Shown: in pieces, positions 42,171 to 52,800 of the stretch
How the letters are laid out: the number at the start of each line of letters is the position of its first letter
How positions within the stretch are numbered: the first letter of the stretch is position 1
NCBI GenBank assembly: GCA_021232515.1
Contig: JAJPOQ010000108.1
Span: 40,240 to 104,239 of the forward strand
From: Lentisphaeraceae bacterium
GTDB lineage: Bacteria; Verrucomicrobiota; Lentisphaeria; Lentisphaerales; Lentisphaeraceae
Direction of reading: 5' to 3'
DNA length: 64,000 bases
Notes under the pieces: generated by a model
What the model was told of the DNA's origin: nothing
What the model saw: only the letters and a program-made list of their open reading frames with translations
Database searches by the model: none
Position numbers and translations under genes: made by a program

Positions 42171-45038
42171 ATGATTACGCCTTACCATGCTAAATATTTT
42201 GCCCATGAGCTAACTCTTGCTGGCGGTAAAGGTCTTGATAGAATTTCCCAATCCCTTTTCAATGCATCTGTCGATTTAAATCCACACCAGGTTGAAGCAG
42301 CTTTGTTCGCATTGCGGTCACCTCTATCCAATGGTGTTATGCTAGCCGATGAAGTTGGTCTAGGTAAAACTATCGAAGCTGGTCTCATTATCAGCCAGTA
42401 TTGGGCTGAAAGAAAAAGGAAGTTACTTATTGTTTGTCCAGCATCTTTGAGAAAACAGTGGCAAATAGAGCTTGAGGAAAAGTTTAACTTACCTTCCCGA
42501 ATAATGGACTCCAGGTTGGCATCTAAAATCATCAAAGAAGGCGTGGTGAATCCTTTTGAAGGTAAAGAGATTGTGATTGTCTCATTTCACTTTGCCAGCC
42601 GAATGAAGTCTGAAGTAAGAGAGCTCGATTGGGATCTTTGTGTGATGGATGAAGCCCACAAGATGCGGAACTCTTATCGCCAGTCAAGTAAGATGGGCCA
42701 AAATTTTCTCATGGCCTTAGAGGACACAAAAAAGCTTTTATTAACAGCGACTCCCTTACAAAACTCACTTAGTGAAATCTATGGTCTGGCAAACCTTATA
42801 GATGATCAGATATTTGGCGATTTTCCGACTTTTAGAACCATGTACATGAAGTCGGGTGGAGATATAGATGACTTAAGGCTGAGGCTGAATACTTTCACAA
42901 AAAGAACTTTGAGAAAAGATGTACTCGAGTACATCAAATATACTCAGAGAAAGCCTACTACAATCAAGTTTAGGCCTACAGAAGATGAACATAAGCTTTA
43001 TTTGGGTGTATCTGAGTTTTTGCAACGTGAAGACACTTATGCCTTGCCGGCGAAGCAACGGCACTTGACTGTTATCGTCGTTAGGAAAGTTTTGGCATCG
43101 TCTCCGGTAGCATTAGCTGGCACTCTTGAAGTCATTAAGGAAAGACTTATTTCTTTAAAAGAAAATGCTAAAGACGACTTTGATATAACAGAGAGAATCC
43201 TAGAGCAGGATGATGTTGATGAAGAGTTACTTGATCAGCTATTCGAAGAAATGGAGACAAGTTATGAAGAAAGTTGTGAACCAGAAGCCGATGTCATCGA
43301 CCTTAAAAAGCTCGAAAAGGAAATTGAAGAGTTAGACCGTTACATTCTTTGGTCTCGAAGCTTAGGCATAGATACTAAAACAAAGCATTTACTAAAAGCT
43401 TTGGATATTGGTTATGAGCAGTTGGCGGAAATGGGAGCTCTCGAAAAGGCTGTTATTTTTACTGAATCCAGAAGAACTCAGGAGTACCTGAAAGGCTTTC
43501 TTGAAGCAAATGGTTATGCTGGACAGATCGCAACTTTTAGCGGTACTATGACGGATGAAGCCAGTAAAGAAACTTACCAAAAATGGCTCGTTGATAATCA
43601 GGATACCGGAAGAGTTACCGGTTCAAGAGCAGTTGACCTCAGGCAGTCAATTATCGACCGTTTTAGAGGTAGTGCAAAAATTCTGATAGCTACGGAGTCA
43701 GCTTCAGAGGGTATAAATCTACAGTTTTGTTCTTTGCTTATAAACTTCGATTTACCTTGGAACCCACAAAGAGTTGAACAGCGCATTGGTCGTTGTCACC
43801 GTTATGGACAAAAACACGATGTCGTCGTTATCAATTTTCTGAATGAAAAAAATGAAGCTGACAGAAGAGTCTACGATCTCCTTACACATAAATTCAGATT
43901 GTTTGATGGAGTCTTTGGAGCTTCCGATGAAATACTTGGCCGTTTAGATAGCTCAGCTTCTTTTGAATCTAGGATACTGAGTTTGTACCAAGAGTGTAGA
44001 ACTCCAGCAGAAATAGAAGAAGGTTTTCGCAAACTTCAGTTAGAGCTCGATGAACAGATACAGCTTAAACTAGAAGACACTCGTAAACAGTTGCTTGAGA
44101 ACTTTGATGAAGATGTCCACCTCAAGTTAAAGGTGGAATACGATGAAGCTCTTAAAAAGTTAGACTCTGTTGGGCAAATGTTTTGGCGCTTGTCAGCTTA
44201 CTTTTTAGAGGATAAGGCTGAGTTTGACCATGAAGCTTTATGTTTTGACTTAAATGAAAGTCCAACCGATAAAGCTCCGGAAGGCTTATACCAGTTGATA
44301 AAGAAAGGCGAAAATTCCGGTAAAGGGCAAATTTATAGAATGTCTCATCCCTTGGGTGAGTATGTCATTCATGAAGCGAAAGACCTCTCCCTTGACATAC
44401 AGAAAGTTACTTTCGATATAACAAACTATCCTTCAAAGCTATCAGTCATAGATGAGCTTAAAGGTCAAACTGGGCTTTTACTGTTAAATAAGCTTTCTAT
44501 AAAAAGTCTAGAACAAGAAGAGTTCTTGCTTTTTTCTGCCTGCAAAGACAGTGGCGAAAACCTGGACCAGGAAACGGTAGAAAAACTTTTTAAGCTCGAA
44601 GCTCAAGTACTAGACTGTGAAAGACCTTCAGATGAAATGATTCTGCGCTTGAAGAAAGATGCCGAACTCTATGCTCAGTCTAAGACTAAAAGTGTCAGCC
44701 AAGAAAATAATGTTTTGGTGAATGAAAAAAGAGAACAGCTCTACCGCTGGGCCGATGATGTGGTTAAAGCCGCAGAGAATGAGATAAGTACGATAAAAGC
44801 TCAAATAAGGCTCGTAGAACGAGAAGCCCGAAATGCCATAAACCTGACAGAGCAGAAAGAAGCTCAGGAAAAAATAAAGAAACTGGAAAAGAAAAAGCGC
44901 CAAGCCCGTAAAAATGTCTTTGATGTAGAGGATGAAATTGAAGAAAAGCGCAATAGACTTATAACACAATTAGAAAATAGAATGATCCAGAAAACAACTA
45001 CACAAACACTATTTGTTTTGCGTTGGGAAGTCATATAG
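42171..45038 (+). CDS. SNF2/RapA-type helicase of a defence operon, 955 aa
   Basis: This superfamily 2 translocase has Walker A DEVGLGKT at 60-67, DEAH at 160-163 and LLTATPLQN. Motifs V and VI are ATESASEGINLQ and QRIGRCHRYGQ (from 537). The C-terminal third is helical, ending in a long charged coiled coil (KAQIRLVEREARNAINLTEQ, KIKKLEKKKRQARK). DrmD-like SNF2 proteins of DISARM have similar size, but DrmA and DrmB partners are absent here. It precedes the methyltransferase gene by 30 bp and probably acts with it in DNA recognition or translocation. Confidence 0.9.
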   Translation: MITPYHAKYFAHELTLAGGKGLDRISQSLFNASVDLNPHQVEAALFALRSPLSNGVMLADEVGLGKTIEAGLIISQYWAERKRKLLIVCPASLRKQWQIELEEKFNLPSRIMDSRLASKIIKEGVVNPFEGKEIVIVSFHFASRMKSEVRELDWDLCVMDEAHKMRNSYRQSSKMGQNFLMALEDTKKLLLTATPLQNSLSEIYGLANLIDDQIFGDFPTFRTMYMKSGGDIDDLRLRLNTFTKRTLRKDVLEYIKYTQRKPTTIKFRPTEDEHKLYLGVSEFLQREDTYALPAKQRHLTVIVVRKVLASSPVALAGTLEVIKERLISLKENAKDDFDITERILEQDDVDEELLDQLFEEMETSYEESCEPEADVIDLKKLEKEIEELDRYILWSRSLGIDTKTKHLLKALDIGYEQLAEMGALEKAVIFTESRRTQEYLKGFLEANGYAGQIATFSGTMTDEASKETYQKWLVDNQDTGRVTGSRAVDLRQSIIDRFRGSAKILIATESASEGINLQFCSLLINFDLPWNPQRVEQRIGRCHRYGQKHDVVVINFLNEKNEADRRVYDLLTHKFRLFDGVFGASDEILGRLDSSASFESRILSLYQECRTPAEIEEGFRKLQLELDEQIQLKLEDTRKQLLENFDEDVHLKLKVEYDEALKKLDSVGQMFWRLSAYFLEDKAEFDHEALCFDLNESPTDKAPEGLYQLIKKGENSGKGQIYRMSHPLGEYVIHEAKDLSLDIQKVTFDITNYPSKLSVIDELKGQTGLLLLNKLSIKSLEQEEFLLFSACKDSGENLDQETVEKLFKLEAQVLDCERPSDEMILRLKKDAELYAQSKTKSVSQENNVLVNEKREQLYRWADDVVKAAENEISTIKAQIRLVEREARNAINLTEQKEAQEKIKKLEKKKRQARKNVFDVEDEIEEKRNRLITQLENRMIQKTTTQTLFVLRWEVI

Positions 45039-45068
45039 AAATAGAGTCAGCTTATTAGGGACTAATGA

Positions 45069-48000
45069 ATGAATAAATTTTCTAAGCTCGTAGATAAACT
45101 TAAAGAGCTTTTTCAGTTGGATCAACCAGATCTCGACTTTGGTTTTTACCGTATAATGCACCAAAAGAGTGCTGAAGTAAATGAATACTTAAACGTCATT
45201 CTTCCTAAAACAGTCAGTGAAGCTTTTGCAGAAGGAGAAGCTCAGACAAATACAGTCCAGCAAAATTTTGAAGAAGCAAAAAAATCCTGTTTAAATGCTT
45301 TGGGTGAAACGGCTATTGATGCTCAGGGGAATGTTCTAGAAATGTTTCAGGCAACGCCTTTTGCCCAAAACTATATTCAGGCTAAAAAAGCTTTAGAGGA
45401 AAGTGGCGGTTCTAGTTCAAGTGATCAAGAAAGTGAAGTTTATAGTCACTTACTTCGTTTTTTTTCTCGTTACTACGACAAAGGCGACTTCATCTCCAAA
45501 CGTCGTTATAAAGGCGACACCTATGCAATCCCATATTCTGGTGAAGAAGTTATGTTGCACTGGGCTAACAAAGACCAGTACTACATAAAAAGTGGCGAAA
45601 GCTTTTCAAACTATTCTATAAAGCTGGAAGATGGGCGCAGAGCTCACTTTAAACTCATTTCTGCTGATACAGCGAAAGATAACCAGAAGCAATCTGAAAA
45701 AGAAAGGTGTTTTGTTCTTGTTGAGGAGAAAACGGTTCAGCGATTAGATGAAGAAGGTGGGGCTTACGATGTTGATCTAAAAACCCTTGAAGAGGTGGAT
45801 GGCGAGCTAAGTATCTACTTTGAGTATAAGGCAATGCCTAAGAAGACTAAGCAATCAGCTCTTAATGATGAAGCTTTATCGGTTCTCTTGAGAAAGTCCA
45901 CTATAACTATGCAGTGGCAGGAGTTACTTTCTCCTAGACCTACAGATAAAAATGCTAAAAGAACACTGCTTGAAAAACATTTGACCGATTACACCGGAAA
46001 GAACTCGGCCGATTACTTCATTCATAAAGACTTGGGAAAGTTTCTAAGTAATGAACTCGATTTTTATATAAAAAATGAAGTCATGAATCTGGATGATGTT
46101 GCCAATGCCACCAGTTTTAAGCAAATTGAAAATAATTTGAAGCTTATCCAGGTACTGCGCAAAATAGCTATAGACCTTATAGCATTTTTAGCTCAGTTAG
46201 AAAATTTCCAGAGGAAGCTTTGGCTTAAGAAAAAGTTTGTTGTTGCCTGTAACTATTGCGTAACGATTGACCGTGTTCCAGAAGAGCTCTATGAGGAAAT
46301 AGCCGATAATCAAGCTCAGTGGGATGAATGGGAAAGTTTAGGTTTTCTCTCAGCTTCGGACAAGGAAGGTGACTTATTTTCTCCGACTTCTGTTAAAACG
46401 GGTTCAATTGAGTATTTAAAGGCTTTTCCCTATTTATTGGTAGATACCAAGTTTTTCTCGGATGAATTTAAATATAAGCTTATTCAATCAATCGATGAAT
46501 TTGACGAAAAATGTGATGGCTTACTAATTCACTCTGAAAATTACCAAGCTCTTAGTTTTATTGAGAATAAATATACTGAAAAGGTTGATTGTATTACTAT
46601 TGACCCTCCCTACAACACAGAAAGAGACCGAGAGGTAGGTAACTTTATTTATAAAGACGGTTTTCCGGAGTCGTCTTGGATGTCATTAATGGGCGACAGG
46701 GTTTCAAAGGGTTATTCTCTTTTGGCAAACACTGGGCTTCATTATTCATTTATTGGTGATGATGAGCATTCGATGCTTGAATTGTTGTTGAAAAATGAAT
46801 TTAAACAAAATAATTTTTTAGGAAATATTATTTGGAAGAAAAAAACTAACGGAAACAATATGGGGTTTGTTCCATATATTCACGACAATATTTTAGTTTT
46901 TTGTAAGGATGTTTCTTATTTGTCAGACTTTGGGTGGCCAGAAGATAATGTAAAAATTAACAAGAGATATAAAAATACAGATGATGATCCTAGAGGTCCA
47001 TGGAATGTATCAGACTTGTCGGCTAATCATGAGGGCCCGCATTTCCCTATAACTAATCCTAAAACTAAAGAAATTCACTATCCTCCTAAAGGGCGTTACT
47101 GGGTGTTTAATGAAGAAGAGGTTAAGAAGCGAATTAGTGATGGTAGAATTATTTTTGGTAAGAGTGGGGTAGCGTCACCTGTCCAAAAGAAGTTTTTGGC
47201 AGAAAGAGTTTCTAAAAGAGTTCGACCTGAAAGTATTTGGCTATCTTCGGGTTTGAATTCAGACGGTACAGCAGAGTTGACTAGTTTCTTTGATCCTAAA
47301 CAATTTGATCATCCAAAACCTAGTCAGGTTATTAAGGATACGATATCAACTATTGATAAATCCAATACAGTTGTTCTTGATTATTTTGCTGGGTCAGGTA
47401 CGACTGGGCATGCTGTCATTAATCTTAACAGAGAAGATCAAGGCCAGCGAAAATTTATTCTCGTTGAGATGGGAGAGTACTTTGATAAAGTTACTAAGCC
47501 AAGAATTCAAAAAGTAGTCTACTCTAAAGATTGGAAAGATAAAAAAGCTCAAACTCATAAGTCGGGAAATAGCCATTGCTTTAAGTATTTAAAGCTAGAA
47601 TCCTACGAAGATACTTTGAACAACCTCAAGCTTTCAAGAAATGATCAACAAGAAGAGCTTTTTAACTCAAAAGGCTTTCCTAAAGACGATTATATATTGA
47701 ACTATATGTTGGAAGAAGAAAGTAAAGGCTCTTTGCTTTCGGTTAATTCTTTCCTTAAACCTTTTGACTATAAGATGGACATAGCAGTTGATTCTGCTGG
47801 AGCTTGTGAACCTACGAAGGTTGACTTAGTTGAAACATTTAACTATCTCATAGGCCTGAAGGTTGAGAAGTATGACGCTGACTTTAAGCGTGGTTTTGTC
47901 ATGGTTGAAGGTAGAAGTCCGCAAGATGAAAAAGTCCTGGTTATCTGGCGAGATTGTGAGAAGGTCAGTTATGATGAGTTGACAACTATCTGTCAGCGAA

Positions 48001-48176
48001 AAGATATAAACCCACGAGATCTAGAGTACGACATAGTTTATGTAAATGGCGACCACCACCTGCCAAACATTAACAGTTCTGCCGATATGGAAGGTGCTGA
48101 AGTCAGTCTGGCCAGTAAAGTAAGATCTATTGAAGACGAATTCCTGACCAAAATGTTTGAAGTTGAGGACGTTTAA
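45069..48176 (+). CDS. Very long Mod-like adenine-specific DNA methyltransferase, 1035 aa
   Basis: Motif IV DPPY (512-515, in ITIDPPYNTERD) precedes motif I (DYFAGSGTTGHAV from 771), the order of beta-class N6-adenine methyltransferases such as type III Mod and M.EcoP15I. Most Mod proteins are about 600-700 aa. This one has an extra ~480-residue N-terminal region, largely helical, of unknown function, possibly a binding platform for the helicase. A long insertion between the motifs is probably the target-recognition region. It is coupled to the AlbA_2 gene by a TAATG overlap. Confidence 0.9.
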   Translation: MNKFSKLVDKLKELFQLDQPDLDFGFYRIMHQKSAEVNEYLNVILPKTVSEAFAEGEAQTNTVQQNFEEAKKSCLNALGETAIDAQGNVLEMFQATPFAQNYIQAKKALEESGGSSSSDQESEVYSHLLRFFSRYYDKGDFISKRRYKGDTYAIPYSGEEVMLHWANKDQYYIKSGESFSNYSIKLEDGRRAHFKLISADTAKDNQKQSEKERCFVLVEEKTVQRLDEEGGAYDVDLKTLEEVDGELSIYFEYKAMPKKTKQSALNDEALSVLLRKSTITMQWQELLSPRPTDKNAKRTLLEKHLTDYTGKNSADYFIHKDLGKFLSNELDFYIKNEVMNLDDVANATSFKQIENNLKLIQVLRKIAIDLIAFLAQLENFQRKLWLKKKFVVACNYCVTIDRVPEELYEEIADNQAQWDEWESLGFLSASDKEGDLFSPTSVKTGSIEYLKAFPYLLVDTKFFSDEFKYKLIQSIDEFDEKCDGLLIHSENYQALSFIENKYTEKVDCITIDPPYNTERDREVGNFIYKDGFPESSWMSLMGDRVSKGYSLLANTGLHYSFIGDDEHSMLELLLKNEFKQNNFLGNIIWKKKTNGNNMGFVPYIHDNILVFCKDVSYLSDFGWPEDNVKINKRYKNTDDDPRGPWNVSDLSANHEGPHFPITNPKTKEIHYPPKGRYWVFNEEEVKKRISDGRIIFGKSGVASPVQKKFLAERVSKRVRPESIWLSSGLNSDGTAELTSFFDPKQFDHPKPSQVIKDTISTIDKSNTVVLDYFAGSGTTGHAVINLNREDQGQRKFILVEMGEYFDKVTKPRIQKVVYSKDWKDKKAQTHKSGNSHCFKYLKLESYEDTLNNLKLSRNDQQEELFNSKGFPKDDYILNYMLEEESKGSLLSVNSFLKPFDYKMDIAVDSAGACEPTKVDLVETFNYLIGLKVEKYDADFKRGFVMVEGRSPQDEKVLVIWRDCEKVSYDELTTICQRKDINPRDLEYDIVYVNGDHHLPNINSSADMEGAEVSLASKVRSIEDEFLTKMFEVEDV

Positions 48177-49624
48177 TGTCGAAAAAGCTTGATAAGTTAA
48201 TCGAGATTTTACTTAGAGAAGGTGAAACAGAGTGGATTGAGTTTAAAGAAAATAACGACAATCCACAGGTCATTGGTGAGTATCTTTCTGCTTTGAGCAA
48301 TGGCGCTGCTTTACTTGAAAAGGCCCATGCATATCTCATTTATGGAATTGAAGACTCTACTCGTAAAGTTATAGGCACTAACTTTGACCCATCTAAGACT
48401 AAAGGTAAGGGAAATGAAGATCTTGAACCTTGGTTAGCAAGATTGCTTGACCCTAGAATTGATTTTAAATTTATCTCTCATGTTTATGAAGATAAGCCCA
48501 TTGTCATCATACAGATTAACTCTGCTCACACTCAGCCTACTAAGTTTTCAGGGAAAGCATTTATTCGTATTGGTGAGCACCGGAAATCCCTTTCAGACTA
48601 TCCTGAAAAGGAAAGGCGTTTATGGGACTGTTTTAGTAGGATCAAATTTGAATTCAATATCGCTCTTGAGAATCAGACCTCAGATGAAATTTTAAGTAAA
48701 ATTGACTATCCGGCTTTTTTTGAATTATTGGCCTTACCTCTACCGGACAATAGAGCTGGAATATTATCCAAGCTTAAAGAAGAACGGGTTATATATGAAG
48801 ATGAGGAAGGTTTACATATAACGAACCTTGGTGGAGTTTTATTCGCCAAGAAGCTTGATGACTTTCCATCTTTAAAGCGCAAAGCTCCCCGGGTAATTAT
48901 CTACAAGGATGAAAGTAGAGTAAATGCCGCCAAGGAAGAAGTGGGAAGAAAGGGTTATGCAGTAGGTTTTGAAGGTTTAATTAACTGGATCGACGACCAA
49001 CTGCCAAGTAATGAGTTTATCGAAGAAGCATTACGTACTAAGCAGAAGATGTACCCTAAGGTGGCTATTCGTGAATTTGTTGCCAACGCACTTATTCATC
49101 AAGATTTTTCAATTACCGGTACAGGGCCTATGATCGAGATTTTCCCTTCCAGGATGGAAATTACAAACCCCGGACAGCCTCTTGTCGACACTCTTCGTTT
49201 TATTGATCATCCACCGAGATCTAGAAATGAAGAGCTTGCGTCGATTATGAGAAGAATGAATATCTGTGAAGAGCGTGGTAGTGGAGTTGACCGGGCGATT
49301 ATAAATATCCAGCTTTATCAACTTCCAGCACCTGAGTTTCAAGCAGAAGATAGCTATACCAGAGTCACTTTGTTTTCTTACAGAGAATTAAAGGATATGG
49401 ACAGGAAGGATAAGGTAAGAGCTTGTTATCAGCACTGTGTGTTAACCTGGTTACAAAAAGATTTTATGTCAAATGCGACTTTAAGGCAAAGACTGAATGT
49501 GAAAGAAAAGAATTACTCTATGGTTTCCCGGATAATAAAAGATACTCTGGATGCTGGTTTAATTAAGGTCTCAGACCCAGAAAACAAATCAACTAAAAAG
49601 AAGTATATCCCTGTATGGGCATAA
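48176..49624 (+). CDS. AlbA_2 (Schlafen-like) + HATPase_c_4 protein, COG2865 type
   Basis: The 482-aa protein begins with the AlbA_2 domain (EGETEWIEFKENN with Glu22/Lys24, then SALSNGAAL and AYLIYGIED). A C-terminal GHKL-ATPase-like region follows (EFVANALIHQDFS, IEIFPSRMEITNPGQPL, EERGSGVDRAI), and a winged-helix tail ends the protein. Such proteins are often labelled RecG-like or transcriptional regulators. Schlafen-type AlbA_2 domains can cleave tRNA. In this operon it may be a regulator or an effector. The ATG overlaps the methyltransferase stop by one base. Confidence 0.85.
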   Translation: MSKKLDKLIEILLREGETEWIEFKENNDNPQVIGEYLSALSNGAALLEKAHAYLIYGIEDSTRKVIGTNFDPSKTKGKGNEDLEPWLARLLDPRIDFKFISHVYEDKPIVIIQINSAHTQPTKFSGKAFIRIGEHRKSLSDYPEKERRLWDCFSRIKFEFNIALENQTSDEILSKIDYPAFFELLALPLPDNRAGILSKLKEERVIYEDEEGLHITNLGGVLFAKKLDDFPSLKRKAPRVIIYKDESRVNAAKEEVGRKGYAVGFEGLINWIDDQLPSNEFIEEALRTKQKMYPKVAIREFVANALIHQDFSITGTGPMIEIFPSRMEITNPGQPLVDTLRFIDHPPRSRNEELASIMRRMNICEERGSGVDRAIINIQLYQLPAPEFQAEDSYTRVTLFSYRELKDMDRKDKVRACYQHCVLTWLQKDFMSNATLRQRLNVKEKNYSMVSRIIKDTLDAGLIKVSDPENKSTKKKYIPVWA

Positions 49625-49811
49625 TTCTGTGTGACTGGTGTGTGACTGGAGCGCCAAAAACCTGTGGTTTTAAGCACGAATTCTGTGTGACTGGTGTGTG
49701 ACTGGAGTGCCAAAAACCTGTGATTTTAAGCACGAATTCTGTGTGACTGGTGTGTGACTGGAGTGCCAAAAACTTGTGAGTTTAAGTACAATTTCTGTGT
49801 GACTGGTGTGT
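49624..49811. repeat. 56-bp tandem repeat array (3.3 copies) inside the defence operon
   Basis: Units start at 49624, 49680, 49736 and 49792 (partial). Each holds two adjoining TGTGTGACTGG copies followed by a GCCAAAAACCTGTG segment and TTTAAGCACGA. Units 1 and 2 differ at only a few bases, and unit 3 has more changes. There are no unique spacers, so it is not CRISPR. It starts on the last base of the AlbA_2 stop codon and fills the gap before the Res-like gene. Confidence 0.93.
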
Positions 49812-49883
49812 AAGAGAAGTTGAGAAAAGAGACAATTTTGATAATTCGCTTTGTTAAAGAGTGAAAGAAATAAAGAGAAAAGA

Positions 49884-52800
49884 ATGGCAGTTAAGACGAA
49901 AAAGGGAAAGGGAAAAGAGAGTTTCCATAAGTTGTTGGTTTTAAATCAATGGCTTATTAGTTTTTTTGCCTCTGAAAGCGAATTTAACTATGTCAAAGAA
50001 AGGCTTAAACGACCTGAATGTGAAGGTTTGACAAATGATGGACAAACTAAGTTTTTAGCTGAGATATGCAACTACCTGATTAATCAGAATAGATTAACTG
50101 TAGAAGAGCTGCGAAGATACGACCTCGCAATAGTAGACCACTGGCGTCACATAACAGAGAAGCGAAATCATGATGCTGGGCATGAACTTCAAATGAAGTA
50201 CTTCCAGTATTTATCCCTTTTATTTACAGAGATTTACTTAGATTGGTATTTTAATCGCTTTGATTTACTCATTAAAGAGCTAAATGAGCAGGTTGAGAAG
50301 TTTAATATTAATAGAACTAAGACTGAACAGTTTTCTTACTATCAGAAAGAAGAACTTAATAAGTTGGCGTTTTGGAACGCAACAGGTTCAGGTAAAACTC
50401 TTCTGCTACATGTGAACATACTTCAGTATAAAAAGTATTATAAAGAAGCACTTTATAATAAAGGTGAAATCGATAAGGTTATTATTCTTACCCCAAATGA
50501 AGGCCTTTCGAATCAGCACATTCAAGAAGCAAACCTTTCAGGCTTTTATGCAAATTTATTTGATAAGCAAACTCAATCTAGTGGTCAGATAGAAGTCATA
50601 GACATCAATAAGCTTGCGGATCAGGATGGCGATAAAACTATAGCTGTTGAAGCCTTCGAAGGTAATAACCTTATATTGATAGATGAAGGCCACCGGGGAA
50701 TGAGCGGAGAAGAATGGTTAAGACGACGAGAAATACTATGTGAAGGCGGTTTTTCTTTTGAGTACTCGGCTACTTTTGGCCAGGCTGTTTCGGCCTCGGG
50801 CAAAAAAGGGAGTATAGCTAAACAGGTCTACGGTAAGTGTATTATCTTTGACTACTCTTATAAGTTCTTTTATGAAGATGGTTATGGTAAAGAATCTAAA
50901 ATACTCAATATAACTTCAAAAACGGAGAAGAGTGAAGAGGATTACTTCAACTACATGGTTGCAGGCCTTTTATCGTTCTACCAGCAGATTCATGTTTTTA
51001 AGAAAAATGAAAGTGGAGTTGTTGGAGATTTTAACCTTGAGAAGCCTCTTTGGGTATTTGTTGGAAATACGGTGAACTCCGCTACAAATAAATCTTCAGT
51101 TTCTGACATTTTATCCATAGTTTTCTTTCTGAGAGATTTAATGAAAGCAGAGAACCAGACACGAATCATTAAGTGTATTGATTCTCTAATAAAGAATGAA
51201 GCTATTTTGCTGGATGCTGGTGGACGAAATGTTTTTGAAAAAGCCTTTTTAGCGTTGGCTTATGAAGGTTTAAGTGCGGATGAAGTGTTTGTCAGTATAT
51301 TGAAAGAGGTCTTTAACAGTTCGTCGATAAAAGCTCTACATCTAAGAAGTTTGAAAGGCGATAACGGTGAAATAGCCTTAAGCCTTGGAGATAATGAGCC
51401 ATTCGGTGTTATCAATATTGGCGATGCGTCAAAATTTATTAAGACTTGTGGAGAGCATGACCTTGATGCCGCTGTAGATGAATTTTCCTTGGATAGTTTA
51501 TTTGGAAATATAAATCGAAAAGACTCAAAGATTAATTTACTGGTAGGTTCTAAAAAGTTTACTGAAGGCTGGTCTTCCTGGCGTGTTTCAACTATGGGAT
51601 TACTAAATATGGGTAAAAGCGAAGGCTCGCAGATAATTCAGCTTTTTGGCCGTGGTGTTAGACTTAAGGGGCAAGGCTACTCCTTGAAAAGATCAAGGGA
51701 GTCAGAGCGACCAAAAGGAACTTATGTAAATGCACTTGAGACTTTAAATATCTTTGGAATTAAAGCTGATTATATGGCCAAGTTCAAAGAGTACTTAAGG
51801 GAAGAAGGTATTACGCCAAGTGATGAAATAATTGAAATTGAATTCCCGACGAATAAAAACATTCCTAAGAATCTAAAAACCTTAAAGTTGAATCCGGCTA
51901 ACTCTGAAAATGCGAAAGAAGGCTTTAAGGCGAAGGTGAAGCCGGTACTATTTGAAGTTCCGGAAGAGTTGGTAGGAAAAATAAAGCCAATTCATATTAA
52001 TTTAGATTTATATCCAAAGTTGGAAGCACTTCATTCAGATATGAGTAGAGACTATGCTGAGAGCGCACAGAAGAATGAAGGGAAGTTTAAAGACGAACAG
52101 TTGGCTTTCGTTGACTTTGATAAGCTTTATTTGGAACTGGCAAAATTTAAAGCTCAAAAAAACTGGTATAATCTGAAATTATCTAAGCAAAAGTTGGAAA
52201 GCTTTGTTCGTGAAGATTATTCCTGGTACACACTTTATATTCCTGAAAAGGCATTGTTATTTTCTTCCTTTGCGAATGCGAAGAAATGGCAAGAGTTTTT
52301 ATTTCAGTTGCTTTGTTCATATACGGAAAAGTATTATGAAGCTTTGAAAAAGGTTTATGAGCAAGACTTCTATGATCTTGTTCCACTGGAAGAGAATGAC
52401 TCAAATATCATTCATAAATACAGTTTTGAGGTAGACCCTAATGAAGAGGGCGAGATTTACGTAAAACGCCTTGAAGAGTTGCAGGAAATGATAGAGAGAA
52501 AGGATTTGCCAGCAGTTAAGGGATGGCGAGCAAACCACCTTCAGGCAATTTGTTTTGATAAGCACCTTTTTTATCCATTGATGTACTCAGAAGCTCGAGA
52601 GTATAAAAAGCTACCGTTACGAATGCGGCCACTCGGTTTGGAAGCAGAAAGTGAGTATAATTTCATCAAAGATCTTGAGCAGTTCTACAATGAAAACGAA
52701 GCCTTTTTTGCAGATAAAGATATTTACCTCATGCGTAACTCAAGTAGCGCCTCAAAAGGCATCGGTTTTGCCAAAGCATCGAACTTCTATCCAGACTTTC

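Noticed and set aside
49513..49713. Minus-strand 66-codon frame across the repeats
   Set aside because: It overlaps the end of the AlbA_2 gene and is made by the repeat sequence. No ribosome-binding site or family resemblance.
49624..49811. CRISPR array
   Set aside because: The units are contiguous 56-bp repeats without unique spacers, and there are no cas genes.
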